64,000 bases of DNA, from contig VZSE01002470.1 of the NCBI GenBank assembly GCA_013398275.1, forward strand, positions 1,117,697-1,181,696. The letters run 5' to 3'. Source of the DNA: Promerops cafer (Eukaryota; Chordata; Aves; Passeriformes; Nectariniidae). The notes below the pieces were generated by a model. That model was not told the origin of the DNA and ran no database searches. It was given only the letters and a program-made list of their open reading frames with translations. The position numbers and the translations under genes were made by a program. This document shows, piece by piece, positions 36,301 through 50,093 of this stretch (its first letter is position 1; each line of letters begins with the position of its first letter).

Positions 36301-37511
36301 CTGCATTTCAATACTGCAAAGTCAAAAAGATTACAAATGCTTTCTGATTAAGGCTTAATTTTTTAACTATGGGAATAACTCAGCCTTTATTTAAATTTAA
36401 ATCTGCGATGTATTCACTCCTCATTTCTAAGATTTTTCTCCATCAGCAGGTTCCAGGATGGATTAGTTTAATCAGCAGAGAAAGTGTCTTGGGCCTCTCC
36501 AAATTAAGATGCTCTACAATATATGACTCTCATTATTTACTATCAGAGCATCAGACTCCACCATTCAAGATACAATTTTGTCCTGCCTAGATTTCTCATG
36601 TAATCATATCTCAAAACTACAGCACTGTCAATTTTAAGAGTTATGAGATTCTCATTATACTCACTTATTTGTTTGTAGTGGCATAAATACACAATCGTAT
36701 CTTTAATCATATCCAAGCAACCAGCAGAAAAGCCAATGAACCGCTTGAGTATAAGGACATTTTGCACATAAACATACATTTATCTTACATTTATTTATAT
36801 ACCACGTATATATATTATCAACAATGCCCCACCATAACTAACATACCCAAGAATATGTCAGATTATCTACATTAATTACAAACTGAGTAGACTTGAACTC
36901 AAAACTAGACAGAAAACACTGAATACACTGGCATTTTCATAAAGGTATTTGTCAAATCAGAATCACAGCTTTCTAGACCAGCTAAATGTTAGTGAAATAT
37001 CTGAAGACAAAAAAAGTACCACACGCAAAGCAACTCACACTGCACCTCAAATGAAAAAACAAAGCAATACCTTCTCATCTACATATAACATTTTGTTCAC
37101 GTGATACTCTTTAAAATCAACTTGTAAAGGAATTTTTTGGGAATAACGGTTTCTTATTAAAGCATTTCATATTGGTTAAGATAGAAAACAAACAAGTAAC
37201 TATAATCTGTGTCTCTAGAACAAGTGAACAGCCACTAAATCAACAGCTATAAATATCAGTTGCACAAGCAAGTGACTAAAACAATACAAAAAGGGAGCAT
37301 CCCCCCATATTTCAGTTTTCTAACTAAACGTGTTGACCACTGGCGTCTACAGCGAACTGAGAAACAATTCTCATTATTTCAAACAAAAATAATGCAAGAA
37401 TTATGAGACATAAAACAATAAGAGAAAGGTCATTTTTAATGTAATTCCTTTAGTCAGATACACATTTCAAAACTACTTCAGATACTTCAAACTCTTAAAA
37501 AGAAACCATAC

Positions 37512-37547
37512 CTGATACTCTTCTGTTGTATCGGTTAACAACTGGAG
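37512..37547 (-). CDS. PRKAR2A: PRKAR2A exon 2, 36-nt micro-exon with the RRVS inhibitor site
   Basis: Acceptor TTTTTTTTCAG ends at 37548 and donor CAG/GTATGG starts at 37511. The exon starts with two bases of a split codon, reads PVVNRYNRRVS, and ends with one base of Val. RRVS is the substrate-like inhibitor sequence that sits in the catalytic cleft of PKA and is autophosphorylated in type II subunits; the Ser corresponds to human Ser99. The preceding PVVNRY differs from human alpha (PVPSRF) and is closer to the beta form (PVINRF). Its 36-nt length is the same as in mammals. Confidence 0.95.
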
Positions 37548-37599
37548 CTGAAAAAAAAAGAAAAATAAATCAAAATTACACATTTGTATTTATTATTAC

Positions 37600-37637
37600 A
37601 AAGTATAATGATTTATTGAAGAATCATTATATACTTT
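37600..37637. repeat. Bulged inverted repeat just upstream of micro-exon 2
   Basis: AAAGTATAATGATT at 37600-37613 pairs with AATCATTATATACTTT at 37622-37637 over all 14 bases with a 2-base bulge, around the loop TATTGAAG. In the PRKAR2A transcript it lies about 53-90 nt before the exon 2 acceptor, where branch points are usually found. Confidence 0.85.
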
Positions 37638-38276
37638 TAGTACACAAACACCATACAAATCTCTTTTAAAAATGCTGCAGTGTAAAGCTTTCAACCATTT
37701 ACTTGCCAGACAGTAAGTGCTTATTCAAAATTAAACTCCACATTCCTGAAGGCCATTACATGCTAAGATGGATGGTAAGTAGTTTTGGGGTTGGGGTTTT
37801 TTTTTACCTAATTCTGAAAAAATATACCTCTACACAGATTATCCAATCCTAACCTCTCATCAGTTAGCAGCCTCATTTACTTGGTATTGTTGCAAAGCAT
37901 TGCAGCACTTTAGGTCAGCTGTACCTACTTAACGTGGACCAAAAGCCAAGGAACTTTTTGCCAAGCCATTCTCCGCTGCCACGCAGCACAGGCTGGGGAA
38001 CTGCAGAGGCAGTGCTCCCACAGCAACTCCAGCCACCCATCCCTGACCAAGGCTGTCTCACAGGGGCACACACTGAAATTGGAAAAGGCTGAGATGGAGA
38101 ATTCATTGCTTCTTTGTTCATGCTGTAGCTGTACAAGGCACTTAAATTTTGGATTGGGATGAACAGCCTGACTTCCACTATTCACATACATTTTGACATT
38201 ACTCCAACCTTCAGCAAGCAGTACCTTTCCCCCTTTTAAGGTAACCAAGGTACTTTGAGAGTTGCTTCAGTCTCAA

Positions 38277-38302
38277 AACTAAACAAAACAAAACAAACAA
38301 AA
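38277..38302. repeat. AAAC-type simple repeat
   Basis: AAACTAAACAAAACAAAACAAAC and a few further bases form a short imperfect A/C array in intron 1. Confidence 0.8.
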
Positions 38303-41300
38303 AGAAAGTAAAGTGCAAAGTTTCACCCAGAACAAAATCGAAGCACTCTGTTCTCCTTCACCTCTAACAACCAACGTTATTTTATTCGGAGTACTTCATG
38401 TTTTCCCACTTTTCTTCCCTTCAACAGGTAATTCTATTTTTCCTGATAACCTGTAACCTTTCTATTCCATTCTTTAAATATTTAAGAATTAGAGGAGAGT
38501 TTATACCCCACCAAAGCACATGCATCACAGAGCCAGATTTATTACACACCCACCATGAAAACCTTAATGACTCCATCATTTCTTAGAAACTTTTCAGTAT
38601 CTCAGCACCACCAGAATACAGAGAACAATGATTTCTTAGCAAAGACAGAAGAGCTCAGCTTCTTTGGAGCACTTACAACCACCCTGCATGTATATGAAAA
38701 CACAAAACTGAGAACACCACCACAAAATAGAGATCAAAATTATTATTGTGTTTTTTAAAAAAATAAAGGAAATCAGAAGAAGTTGGAGGGGAAAGGAATA
38801 ATCAGGCTAATTCCATAGTTTTCAGCCAAATCTATTAATAGGGAGACAATGCTCAGCCTCAAAAGAAGCTCAAGATTAAAAGCAAGATTATTATGAATTT
38901 TACTATTTAGATTTAAACTTCTATGATATGACGTAACCCTTATAAAAATAACACCGACGCAGTGTTTCATACATCAAGCTTGAAGAGGTTCAAAAACACT
39001 GAATAACAAACCTGAGAATTCAAGCAACTTTCTCTTCAAACCTTTAAGCAATTTATGACAGCAGCAACCCTTCCTGCAAATAAGGGCAGGATGTATCTCA
39101 CTTGCCAAAAGACACCATGGATGCGAGAAGTTTACCTCACCTGAAGGGGAAACAGGCATTGGGAATACACATCCATTCAGGTTTATTAAACAAACTCATG
39201 CAACTTCCTGATCTGAAAGTGTTCATACGTTTTGCCCTGTTCTTAACTTTTCCTTGTGGGTCTGCCTGTGGCTACGAGTGGTGACACAAAACTGCTCTGA
39301 ACAGTAATTGGCCCTGCAACAGTACACTCTCACGACTCGTCCCACGAGTAACTACTCAAAATTGGCCAATCTGGACCTGAAGAAACAGGAAAACTCACTA
39401 CTTTTATCCAGAAACCCAGTCAAATGCCTACCAGTTCTCTAAGGTTTTGAAGAATGAGAGGACCAAAACAAATTAGTTCAGTTTCCACTATGAAGTGATT
39501 TATTACAAAAGAAAATACTAAATTCAAAACATAATTTGATAAGTTTGCTATACAAGCACCTCATCAAGGTCGTAAGAGTTTTAAAGTAAATGTTTAACTA
39601 GTCTCATGTATGGATTCAGATACTTTTAATCAACACCACTGGTGAGTAAATACATTATTTCAGGCTCTATCTTGCACATACAGAATTTTTTCTACACCTC
39701 ATGACTTCTACACCCATTTCTTGCTCATATTTAAGAATAACATTTTCATGTCTTTGAACAGAATTAATATACTACAGAAGACTCTGATATACTTTGGGTA
39801 ACATAGAAAAAATCTAACAATGATGGCTTCTTTTAGAATCTTGATTATTTTATCCCATAGCAGGGTTCAGTGTCATCAAAACTGCATCAAGTTTTCCAGT
39901 GTTAAAAATGAGAAAAACACATAACCTTTTAAGGGCAGTTAAGAGAGTACTATTATTCTGCCTCCACAAAGCTTTTAAGATTAAAATGATAGTTTGCATC
40001 TCTTACACCAGTGACAGTTCTAACATGTATAAAATTCACTTTTATATGTTGTCAGATGACTATTTTTATGCTAAAGAGATAAAATCTGACATTTCCTAGT
40101 AGAGAAGATTAGTGGTTTTTTTTTTTTTCCTTCTGGCTTACCAATGAAAAGCTCTCTTTGCTTATGACTATTTTCAGTATTGCACAGTCAGTACTGCCAC
40201 TCCAATGGCATCCTTGAGTTCTGCCATTAAAAGTACATGAAGGAAAAGCCTGGCACTGAGCACTGCTAAGAGAAACAACTCCTGAAGGTCCCACATACAC
40301 CCACACTGGTCTGTGGACAGATTCCAAAGAATTAGATGGGGCGGAAGGGAATAATACATTTACTGTTAACACAGCCTACCTCCTAGACTGAGCACTAAAG
40401 GGAGCCTCATTTAAAGCAATAGTGATGGACACACCAATAACAAACTCCTACACCAGAGTAGCCCTCAGGGCACAACTCTGCCTACACTGTGACAAGAATC
40501 CAGTGAATCCAGCACACCAACCTGGTACCACTCAGAGATCTGGGATCTGCAGAAACAAGATTAAACTGCTGCTTTGAAAGAGGAAACATTTTTTTTTTTT
40601 TTTATCTCCAGTTAGAACTCCCCCCTGCCGCACACCAATGGGCCACAGCTCAGTTTGAACAATGGGCCATGTCTCTGGTAATGACAGGAATGTTATTATA
40701 CGTTAATTGCAAAAACTATAATGAGATTTAAAGATTTTGTTCTGAGATGATTGCATTGTAAACTCTCCATTATGTCAAAACCTCAGGTGCAGCAATAGTC
40801 AAGTTCAAAATGTATCATACCTTTGGCACAGCTCCTACTTTTACTTGGCTCATGGCAACCAAGACACAGTAATTGGGTAAGCACAACAAAAACTGAGGTA
40901 AATTAAACCATTGTACCAGAAGAGAGCAAAACGGCCCAATTTCCTCCCTGGCAGCCAAAGGCAAGTGATTCTGGCAGTGGAAAGGCAGATCAAGCTGTGC
41001 ATTCCACAGTTTTGCCAGAAGTGACTCAGGACAATGATCCTACTCCACTGTTCAAGAAAAATCAGGAATGTCTGCTCAACATGTACGTGTTCTCCATACT
41101 GTGATGAGGCACAGACTGAAGTAAGCACTAGATAGGAACACTTAACGGGCTGCTTCAGACTGAAAAACCTTTCTTCCTCAAAGTAAAGGTATGTTCTTCC
41201 ATTTATTGAATAAAAAATATTTTAATAAATTGCATAAATAGATCAATACTGTACATTCCATTACTTAAATTCAAAAATGTACCTTACATCAAACAGCAGT

Positions 41301-44300
41301 TAGTGGCCACTATTAACTATACTGCCACTTGCTAGTGGCTCCATTTCATTGGGTTTTCTCACTTGAAAAATTATGGACGTAAATCAGACACCGGGATTTT
41401 TTAAATTTTTTTTTAACACTTTTCGTAAGTGACAAAACAGGAATTTCTCCAATATCCTTCAGTTTGCTTTGGCACTGAGATTTACTTTGAAATATCTGAT
41501 GCTTGATTGTGGCCCACTATGTTTAACTTAAAAGAGTTCTGACTATGGTTATACGCAGGTATAAAATACAGCCCCATAGGTGAAAAATGGACACAGATAC
41601 TACTTTTCTTACTGTTTTCAAACCAAACCAACAATCACAGTATTTAAGGTAAACAAGTGACAGTAAAACCACTCTTTACAACCAGACCTAAAAGCATGCT
41701 TTTCCTACAGTGCGTGGGCTCCCTTCTCTGTCAGTGACTTTGAAAAGTGACTGGTAAAAAAAAAACCATCAGGCTTTTTTAGATGTACACTACTACCATA
41801 ACAGGGAAAGCTGTTTCTCTACACTACTCACATGTTGAAATGAACAGAAGTACAACCATCATTCTCCCAGCTACTGCTACCCACTTCTTACACATCCTAA
41901 GAACATTAAATTCTTATCGGAAAAGACAAATAAAACTCAAAAGATCAATTCAGGGTCACAGGAAAAAAAAATCAGGGACAAACAAAGGACTGGCATTCTA
42001 GGCATGACAGAGAGTACTAGGTGTTACTGCTCTGTCCTGGATGTACCTTGAAAACTTACTTCTCTTTTTTCACAAGCACTTTGCTTTTTACTATGATCTG
42101 TGAACATTTCCTGATTTCAACTAGGGTAAAAAAATCCTCACATGACTGTTTGTGATTCAGAATACAATTCATAGCAGCATACTAAGTTAAGCTATTGTCC
42201 ACAAAAATATTTAATACAGATCTTTTGTGTAACTCTAATCAACAATTTTTTAAGGTTTCCTAATGAAAGATGGAGCCAAGCTCATAGTAGATGGCATAAA
42301 CTTAGTACAGTACTGAAAGTTCAAAGAGCATAAGCACAAAATACCAGCTTTAGTACAACCAAGTAGCACAAATCAGTGATTTACAGAGTACTTTCCCATT
42401 GAATCACGGCACAAAATCATCCCATGTGAAGAGAGACAAAAAGAGAAACAGAATGTAAATGGTTCTAATTTAACAAGTCAATTAAGTTTATCCAAACAAC
42501 ACACGAGTTGACACTATAAACCATTAAAGCTGAAATACCAGAAGCAGAGTGGAGTATAAATCTGAGGCGTGACTGTCTCTATGGAATGTTATATCAAGTT
42601 ACGATAAGGAAGTGCCAGACTACAGCTGTCAAACTGTTTTTCTACACACCAAGATGTTAATGGACTTACATAAATAGGAACCACCACAACTCTGAGAAAA
42701 CTCATAGATTCAAGAATCGGCTTTTTAGGATTCCTGGCAATCAAAAAGTAATACTAGAGCAGAAAGAACTTTCATCATCAGATATGCAACTGTACTTCAA
42801 TAAATGCCAATATGAACCTTTTTTTTCAACAAGCAAGTAAAACAACAGAGTTCCCTGTGACTGTTACTAATATAATAGTTGCGTATCCATGATTTCCTTC
42901 AGGATGTCCTTGCTGGATAGTGGAAAATTCCCACCCCTTCCACATCTCTGCTTTGTAAGGTGGGGACCACGGGTAGGGCTACCAACTACATCGATTTTTT
43001 CAGAGGCAGCTCTGGAACCCAAGAGTTCTCCTCAAGGCTTCTCTCAGAAAAGCGAAACAGACAGAAACAGATTAGAGTTTCACAGACACCCTTTTATTTT
43101 TCCTACTATTCCTCTGCCTACCCACCCCCCATAGAGGAGGATGGAAACTCAGAACCTGGTTAGACAGGCAGGAGAGACCTTGATGGTGTCAGCTGAAGCA
43201 TACCAGACATTTGGAGGAAGACAAAAGGTCAGGGAACACTAGGGAAGAAGTGAGTTTTCAGAGAACAAACAGAGGGAGCATAGAACATTAAAAAAATAAA
43301 AAGGCAGAAAAGTGGAAACCACGATCCACGATTGGGTACACACAGGCTTTTCTTTTCTGCAAGAGTCTTTTACATCTATTAAGTTGCAAAACAATTAAAA
43401 AATTACATTGCTATTAAACATTGTTTTCCTGTCTGCTGCTGTAAAAATAAGAGAGACATAGACACCTTGTTATTTCTCAGTATTGAAAAACAGCTGTCAT
43501 CAATAGCAAGAGAAGAAAAAGTCACAACACATCCTGGTCTCCAATTTAATTGATTTTTTTTAATTTGTATTTTAAAATTACTGACACAAAATGGAGAAAC
43601 ACTGTCTGAAAGCATCATTTTAGAAGAGTCTCTGACCCTTGCCTTCCAAGTTTTTCAGAACCCTTCTGATAAAAAGAATGTAATAACTTCTGAAGGGAAA
43701 AGTTGAGTCAACAAGCAAAGCATTTATGTCAGTGAAAGAAAGATGTTTATGAAGTTAAAACTGTTGTGCTATTTTGAGTTGGCTCTTTTTTGGTTTTTAA
43801 GTACAGTAGAAAAATGAATATGCACTCTGGAATGGACAGACTTTAAACAGCTGATAAATTCAAGAAAGAAATCATTGCTTAACTAACTGAAAGGAATTTG
43901 GGTGAATCTCTGGTTATGATGGCAGTTCTTGACTAAGGCCTTAAGAGTCTTGGTTTTTTTAAAATCATAGATTCTTTTTTCCAACGTATCACTATTTCAA
44001 TATTCCCTTTTCACAACTGAACTTGAACAGTCATGCATGGTACTACTTTCATTACATTTCTCAGCAGATATTCGTTCTCACAGAAAAAGGACCATAAGCC
44101 TGCTCTCAGAATTCAGGAGTCTGTTCAGCCTGACTGAAGCCTAAGTACAGGAGAACAAATACCTATCAAGCAGCACTTCACATTATCTGACACTGCAATG
44201 GCATGACCCACACAGGCCTCTCCTATTTCTTGCTGACACATCTCAGATCAAGCCAAACACAGCACTTTTTTTTTTGGTGTTGATTTTTTTATGAGTGTAA

Positions 44301-46984
44301 TCTATATTATGAAGATCAAAGAGATAGCAACAAAGCATGCACTTGCTTTACAGACATGAAATGAGAAAAACTCCCCGTGCTGAGGTACAATCTCAGCTAA
44401 AAGGACACATTTCACAGTAATTAAAGATACAACCATATGCTGATACTACAACAGAGATTGTCAGGGACTGAAATGAAAGACTTGGAAGTGTTTTCAAGTA
44501 TTAGAAAGACAAATCTATGCACTGCACAGAGAAAGAAGGATGCTGCAAATACCAGGAAAGTTAAGAAGCAGCTGACAAATCTTCAAAGCATTATCAGAAG
44601 AGGCAAGACGCTGGAAGGTACAGCAAAGCAAGTGAAAAAGGGAAATTTGCTTGGGCTTTAGGAGTAGGTTTAGAGAGGAAGGCATTTCAGAGAGAGGGAA
44701 GCTAGGGAGTCACATTACTAATATCAGAAAAGTTAAGGTTACAAACCCAACATAAAGTAGATGATAAAAAGAAAAGATCCTAAACATATTTGAATGTGAC
44801 TTTCACTGGGATTGTCTGACAATGGAAAAGCCAGAAAGGGTCAAAGATGAGAATGAGACTGCAGAGAAACAGAAACATCGCATTAAGAAGAAATAACTGC
44901 AAGTTTCCTTAAAATAAATGCTTCATACAGAAAAAGATACTGGCATCTCATCTAGGGAACCACGAGGCAATCAGTAAGAAACATGGGCAACTCACCCCCA
45001 AGAACAGATGCAGTGGCAGAGAACAGAAAGCCTCCTCCTTTTCCAAGGTTCTTGACTAACCCTTCCTATCTTACCAGTTGTGCTTTCAAACCTCACCTCT
45101 TTATTTACTAGTCTCCTGATCAACCAGAGATCAGAGATGGATGAGGCAGAAGAATTAATACCTCGGGGTACTTATGATTTTTGAAACATAATTAATACAA
45201 ATTTTGTCTGAAATCTTTTCATCAGAAACTTCAGAAGGGCCGTTTAAAGCAACATTCGACTCTAACAAACACAGTTCTTTTAAAGAAACACTTCCTGTAT
45301 TTCAAATGTTTTTTTGCTATGGTTTTGATTTCTAAGGCTTAACTCCACATCCTCATACCTTTTAAAACATCAAACCCCCAAAGACTTTTGATCAGATTTT
45401 TATCCAGTGCCTAGTTGTAAGGTGCAGTCATTGTTCTATGTTACAAACTAACAACACTTAAACCTCCTTCAGGTTATTTGGAAAGCTGCGTTCCACCAAA
45501 CATGCTTGGAAATTCTGGAGATAATTCCTAAATGAGTCATAAAAAAGCCATTTCACTATATCTAGTACATCAGTCTATTTTTATTTCCAACTGCACCTCT
45601 TGCATAAATCTCTTTCTACAAAATAATGAATTGTATACAGGTGAATGCAATCTGAGTAAGCTAAAACATGGGAACAAGCAAAAAAGAAAAAAAAACACCT
45701 CAATAAACCTGTGTCAATTTTTTATATATTTCACTATTACTTAATTTGCATTCTGCCACAGCACAGAGCCACTGCTACATAGAAGTCTAATGTACGTAAG
45801 TCATGGCTCCAAAGAGAACAGTCTCAGTCAATCTTGATCTGCCACTCGAATCAGTCAAGAGGACTTGTTTTTCCATTTTCAGAAGCCTAACTAAAAATCC
45901 CACTATTATTCTGAACATCTGAATGCAGTAAACACTGTAAAAACTGACTAGAGCAACAACCCACTGGAGGCCTCTCACTGAAGGTTAGACTGACCAGGCA
46001 ATTCCAAAACTCCTCCCTAAGTGAGATGGTCCCCACATCAGCAGTCTGGGACATCACCATCAAAACCAGCTTCAGCAAGGTCCAGACACAGCTCTTTCTC
46101 ACCCTGACAGTGTTCTCCTCTCCCAAACCTCATGCACAACTCTGATCTCAGTCCCAATGTGGGCTAGATTTTAAAAACACTCTTAACAAATTAATATTAT
46201 CCTCAGGAATAGCACAGAGTCAACTTCTCTGAAAGTAGGCATGTATCAAATAAATACCATCAATGAAGCCAGGAACTTTTTTTTAACAGCTTGGCCACTA
46301 ACTTTGAGATAAGAATTAGCCAGGCAATATAAATTACAGTTATATAATCCAAATGCAGACCTGGGGGGGAATCTTCATAAGGTAATAGGGATGAAGTGGA
46401 AAATGCTATCACTAGCACTGGCTTTAGTGGTTATACAGCCTCAGGTATAAGCAGTCGTAAAATTAAGTTTGAAAAGAGTGGAAGACTTGCATGTCACAGC
46501 TATGGTAATGGCACAAGTGAAGCAGTGCACTGGCTCCATGTATTTCACACGTGCTGTCACTGCCTTTTCTATAACCTCTTCACCCTGTATGCTACCCTCA
46601 CACACCTCCATTCTGCCCCAGAGGAGAAGACAAAAGCAGCTGCAAAGAGGAGAGTTACAGTTCCCACTCCCACAGAAACTCTTCTATTCTCAGTTTCAGT
46701 ATCACCCTTACCCTGTTTGTTTTTAAGACCTTTAACCTATTCCTACTACCAAGGCTTTACTTCGTGTCTCATGGACTGCCACAGAAGCATGGTAAATACT
46801 TCAGCAACTAATACACACTTTCCCAGCTGGATTGCTGCTCTCTTCCTACAGTTAACTTTGGGGTTACAGTGAACCACTGATGTTCCTGTCATTCTCTACA
46901 TTCCCCAGTTTTGTTCTACCCCACCTGTGCAGGCTGGACTTTTCCTAATACACCGCACAGAACACCTCCAAATCCCAGTTAAAT

Positions 46985-46999
46985 ACACACACACACCCC
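46985..46999. repeat. Short CA microsatellite
   Basis: ACACACACACACCCCC-type run of about six CA units in intron 1. A similar short run lies at about 58696-58708. Confidence 0.75.
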
Positions 47000-47998
47000 C
47001 CTATATAGACACTTTTACAGAGCCTTTTCCAATGAGCAACTCCTGAAATAACTCATAGACATCCTATATTTCAACTATTATCTGCCCTCTAGGCAGAGGC
47101 ATATTTTAAGGCACAGTAAGTGTTGCATGTGTTCCTAATATTTCCCTAGGTACATCTGGCATTTGAGAAAACTTCAGTATGGCATAATGCTGTATTTTTA
47201 TTTGAATGCATAATGAAGAGTTGATTTCCTCCTATATGTAAAGAAATATGATGATGATGCACAGATATTCTTGTGGGTTAGCAATGAAAAACAAAGAAAA
47301 AAGAAAATTTTTGACTGCCTATTAGTTTTCACCAGAAACACAACCTTAATTTTACATTCACTGCATTGTATTTTAGAGATTCCATCTGCTCTGTCTGTAG
47401 TGCACATTAATATTCAGAAGACATCTGCAGTGTGCAGACCAAGCTTTTAATTGGAATCATGTCACAGCTACCATCACACAACACTGAATGTAAATGTTGG
47501 CTATCTGCATTTGGCAGCTGCTTGGCAGGCTCAGCATAAAGTCCTACTGAGACTGATAGTGTCTTTAAATAATGTGGTATCAGGATATAAAAGCTATCTT
47601 GAGAAATCAAATATTGACTATCATATCCATAACTAATACAATTTACTAGCACCCTAAACTACTTACAAGCAAAATATGGTTCATATTCAGCCATAATTTT
47701 CAAAGAGAGACTAAAAATTGATACAACTGAACACTCACATCTTTCACTATGATAGATATTTAAGCAAATTTAACTTGTACACAGAAGGGGACAATGACAA
47801 CTGAACTTCAGTGCAACCAAAACGGTATAATAAAGCTCAAAGCATTTATAAAAATTTAAAACTTAAGCATTGCTAAGGATATTAAGAGCACCTGAACAAA
47901 AATTCAATTAACAGGTGCACTCAGTGAATTAAGATACTTTCCTACAATGTCAGACTAATTATTCTAGAATGAACAATACAGTTACCTTTTCTTGGAAT

Positions 47999-48017
47999 AA
48001 AAAAAAAAAAAAAAAAC
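47999..48017. repeat. Poly(A) run
   Basis: Seventeen or more consecutive A follow GGAATA and precede CCCAACCC. No element body was recognised to its left. Confidence 0.85.
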
Positions 48018-49545
48018 CCAACCCTGTGTCAATAGCATTATCATTTGCTTCAAATTCTTGCCAAACCATGGTAACACAAAATTACATTTTCCCAGTCACC
48101 TGCATATTTACTGCTTGTATTCTGCTGTAAATTTCTGACAAATGGGGCAGTGAGCAGCAATCTACAGAGAGAAAACTGTATGTGTGTGTGCAGGTATATA
48201 CACACAAACCAAAGTTCTGTCCAGTACAAGCAACTGGTTGTTACACTGACAAACTGATCTTAGATATATTGCAAGAAATTTCAGTCTGATCAGTATGTAA
48301 GAATGACAAAGGAACTCTAAGAACAGCACCACTTGCTTTTCATGAAATACATATTTCATTGGAGAATTTATATTCCACCACCTTTGCCACTGTACTGTAA
48401 CAGATCAAACATAGATCAAACCAAAATTCAAGACCACAAGCCACTAAGGTACACACCTATGCCACCACAAAAATAATTATGCAAGTAGAGGCAACATGAG
48501 AACAGAGTCATCATGATCCAGTGCCCTCCTCTGATACACTAATTGGATTACTGGATCCTCTTAGCTTCAGAGCAGCTCCCAACACAGATAAGGGACTTAC
48601 ACAGAAGGGGAAGATGCAGCTGTTTGTGTTCAGGGCATACATACATGCACTTGCAGGTCTGCCACCATTTCAGAACACGTTATGATGGAAGGGTAGAAAA
48701 GTAAAGAAACTGAGAAGGCAGAGCTAGGTTTCAGTCCCAAACCTGAAAGCACAACAAACCTATCGCTGACCACTGATTGTGGCAGCACTTCCAATCTGTG
48801 TCAATGCCAAGGGAAAAAAGGGATGGTCTTAGCCTTTTTCATCAGCGACGTGCAGCTGGTCTGCTTAAGTTTGGATAACAGAAAGGAAAAATTAGCATGG
48901 GCAGTTACGGATGAGATGCAGCCTAAGAAGCTTTTCCTTTTGCCTCTGAGCTGTTCAGTCTCAGACAAAACAGGCTGAAGTCACTCTCACAGTCAGGTGT
49001 ATCTCATGTGACAGTAGGAAACAACTTAACTACTACTACAAAAGAGCAATTTAGAAGAAAAATATGGAACAGGAGATTTGAAGCTCAGCAGAAACAACCC
49101 ACAACATGGAGAGAGCCTGGTGTTTCGTACACCCAGCAGGCATGTTACACAGCTATACCTGCCAGGTCAACCTGAGTTCAGGATTGTTTAATTAGAGGTA
49201 TCTAGGGAGAATTGAAGAATAGCATCCTACAGGTAAAATAAGCACATAAAAGCCGACAGTTCTTCACCTGGGTCACTTCACATTTCATTACCAATTCCTG
49301 CTGACATTTGAATGATGAAACATACTGTGTTTTTACATAAGACAGAACTGCAATAGGTTTTGCTGTCATCTGATTTGATCTGAATAAAAGAGCACAAGGA
49401 ATTTCAATCAAGTGTCACTTCAAGCTGATTCAGAGCTTAATCTCACACATCCACATTTAACTCAAGGCACAAGCACACTTGTATGCACCAGGCAAGGCAC
49501 GCTGGTTCCAGGGTATTCTGGACAGCTTTTGATGCAAAGTTGCCA

Positions 49546-50093
49546 TGTCGAGGGAGGTGGTCCTTCCCTCCTACTCAGCCTTGGTAAGGTCCCACCTGGA
49601 GGAGTTCAGCATCCAGTTCCAGGCTCCCCAGGACAAAAGACTCACAGACATACTGGACAGAATCCAGCAAAGGGCCATAAAGACGATGAGGGGACCTGGA
49701 GCATCTCTGGTGTGAGAACAGACTGAAAGAGCTGCGACTGTCAGCCTAGAGAAGATAAGGCTCAGAGGAGTTCTTATCAATACCTGAAAGGCATTGAAGG
49801 ACAATGGAGGCAGTTTCTCCACACTGGCACTCTGACAGGACAGGAGCCAATGGCCACAAAGTCAGATACAGAAAGGGTCCACCTGAACATGATGAAGCAC
49901 TTTTTTACTCTGAGGGTGACCATACACTTGCATAAATTGCCCAGAGATGTTCTGGAGCTTTCATCCTCTGAGATACTGAAAAGCTATCTGGACATGGTCC
50001 TAGGCAACCAGTACAGGCAGGCCAGCCTCACAGAAGGAGTCAGGCAAGATGACCTCCAGAGGCACCTTCCATTCACAACCGTTCTGTAATTCC
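49546..50093 (+). mobile_element. CR1 LINE 3' fragment, about 550 bp
   Basis: Plus-oriented CR1: it opens with CTACTCAGCCTTGGTAAGG and CCCACCTGGAGGAGTTCAGC, the C-terminal part of the reverse transcriptase region. It ends with GACCTCCAGAGGCACCTTCC and ACCGTTCTGTAATTCC. Frame-breaking changes show it is dead. It is the largest mobile-element remnant inside the gene, antisense to PRKAR2A. Confidence 0.88.

Larger units (their letters stand above)
21088..37511 (-). other. PRKAR2A: PRKAR2A intron 2 (16.4 kb)
   Basis: Phase-1 intron between the 36-nt exon 2 (donor GTATGG) and exon 3. It holds one clear CR1 fragment at 24379-24630, an A-rich tract at 32898-32945 and a 20-bp tandem duplication at 33297-33336. 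A GC-richer, stop-poor patch lies at 29933-30290. Otherwise it is unique AT-rich DNA with scattered short open frames of no recognised family. No RNA gene was identified. Confidence 0.9.

Noticed and set aside
45787..46126. Overlapping minus frames of 63 and 79 codons in intron 1
   Set aside because: Short, mutually overlapping in different frames, without domain or splice support.
49571..49822. 83-codon minus frame in intron 1
   Set aside because: It is the reverse strand of a plus-oriented CR1 fragment.
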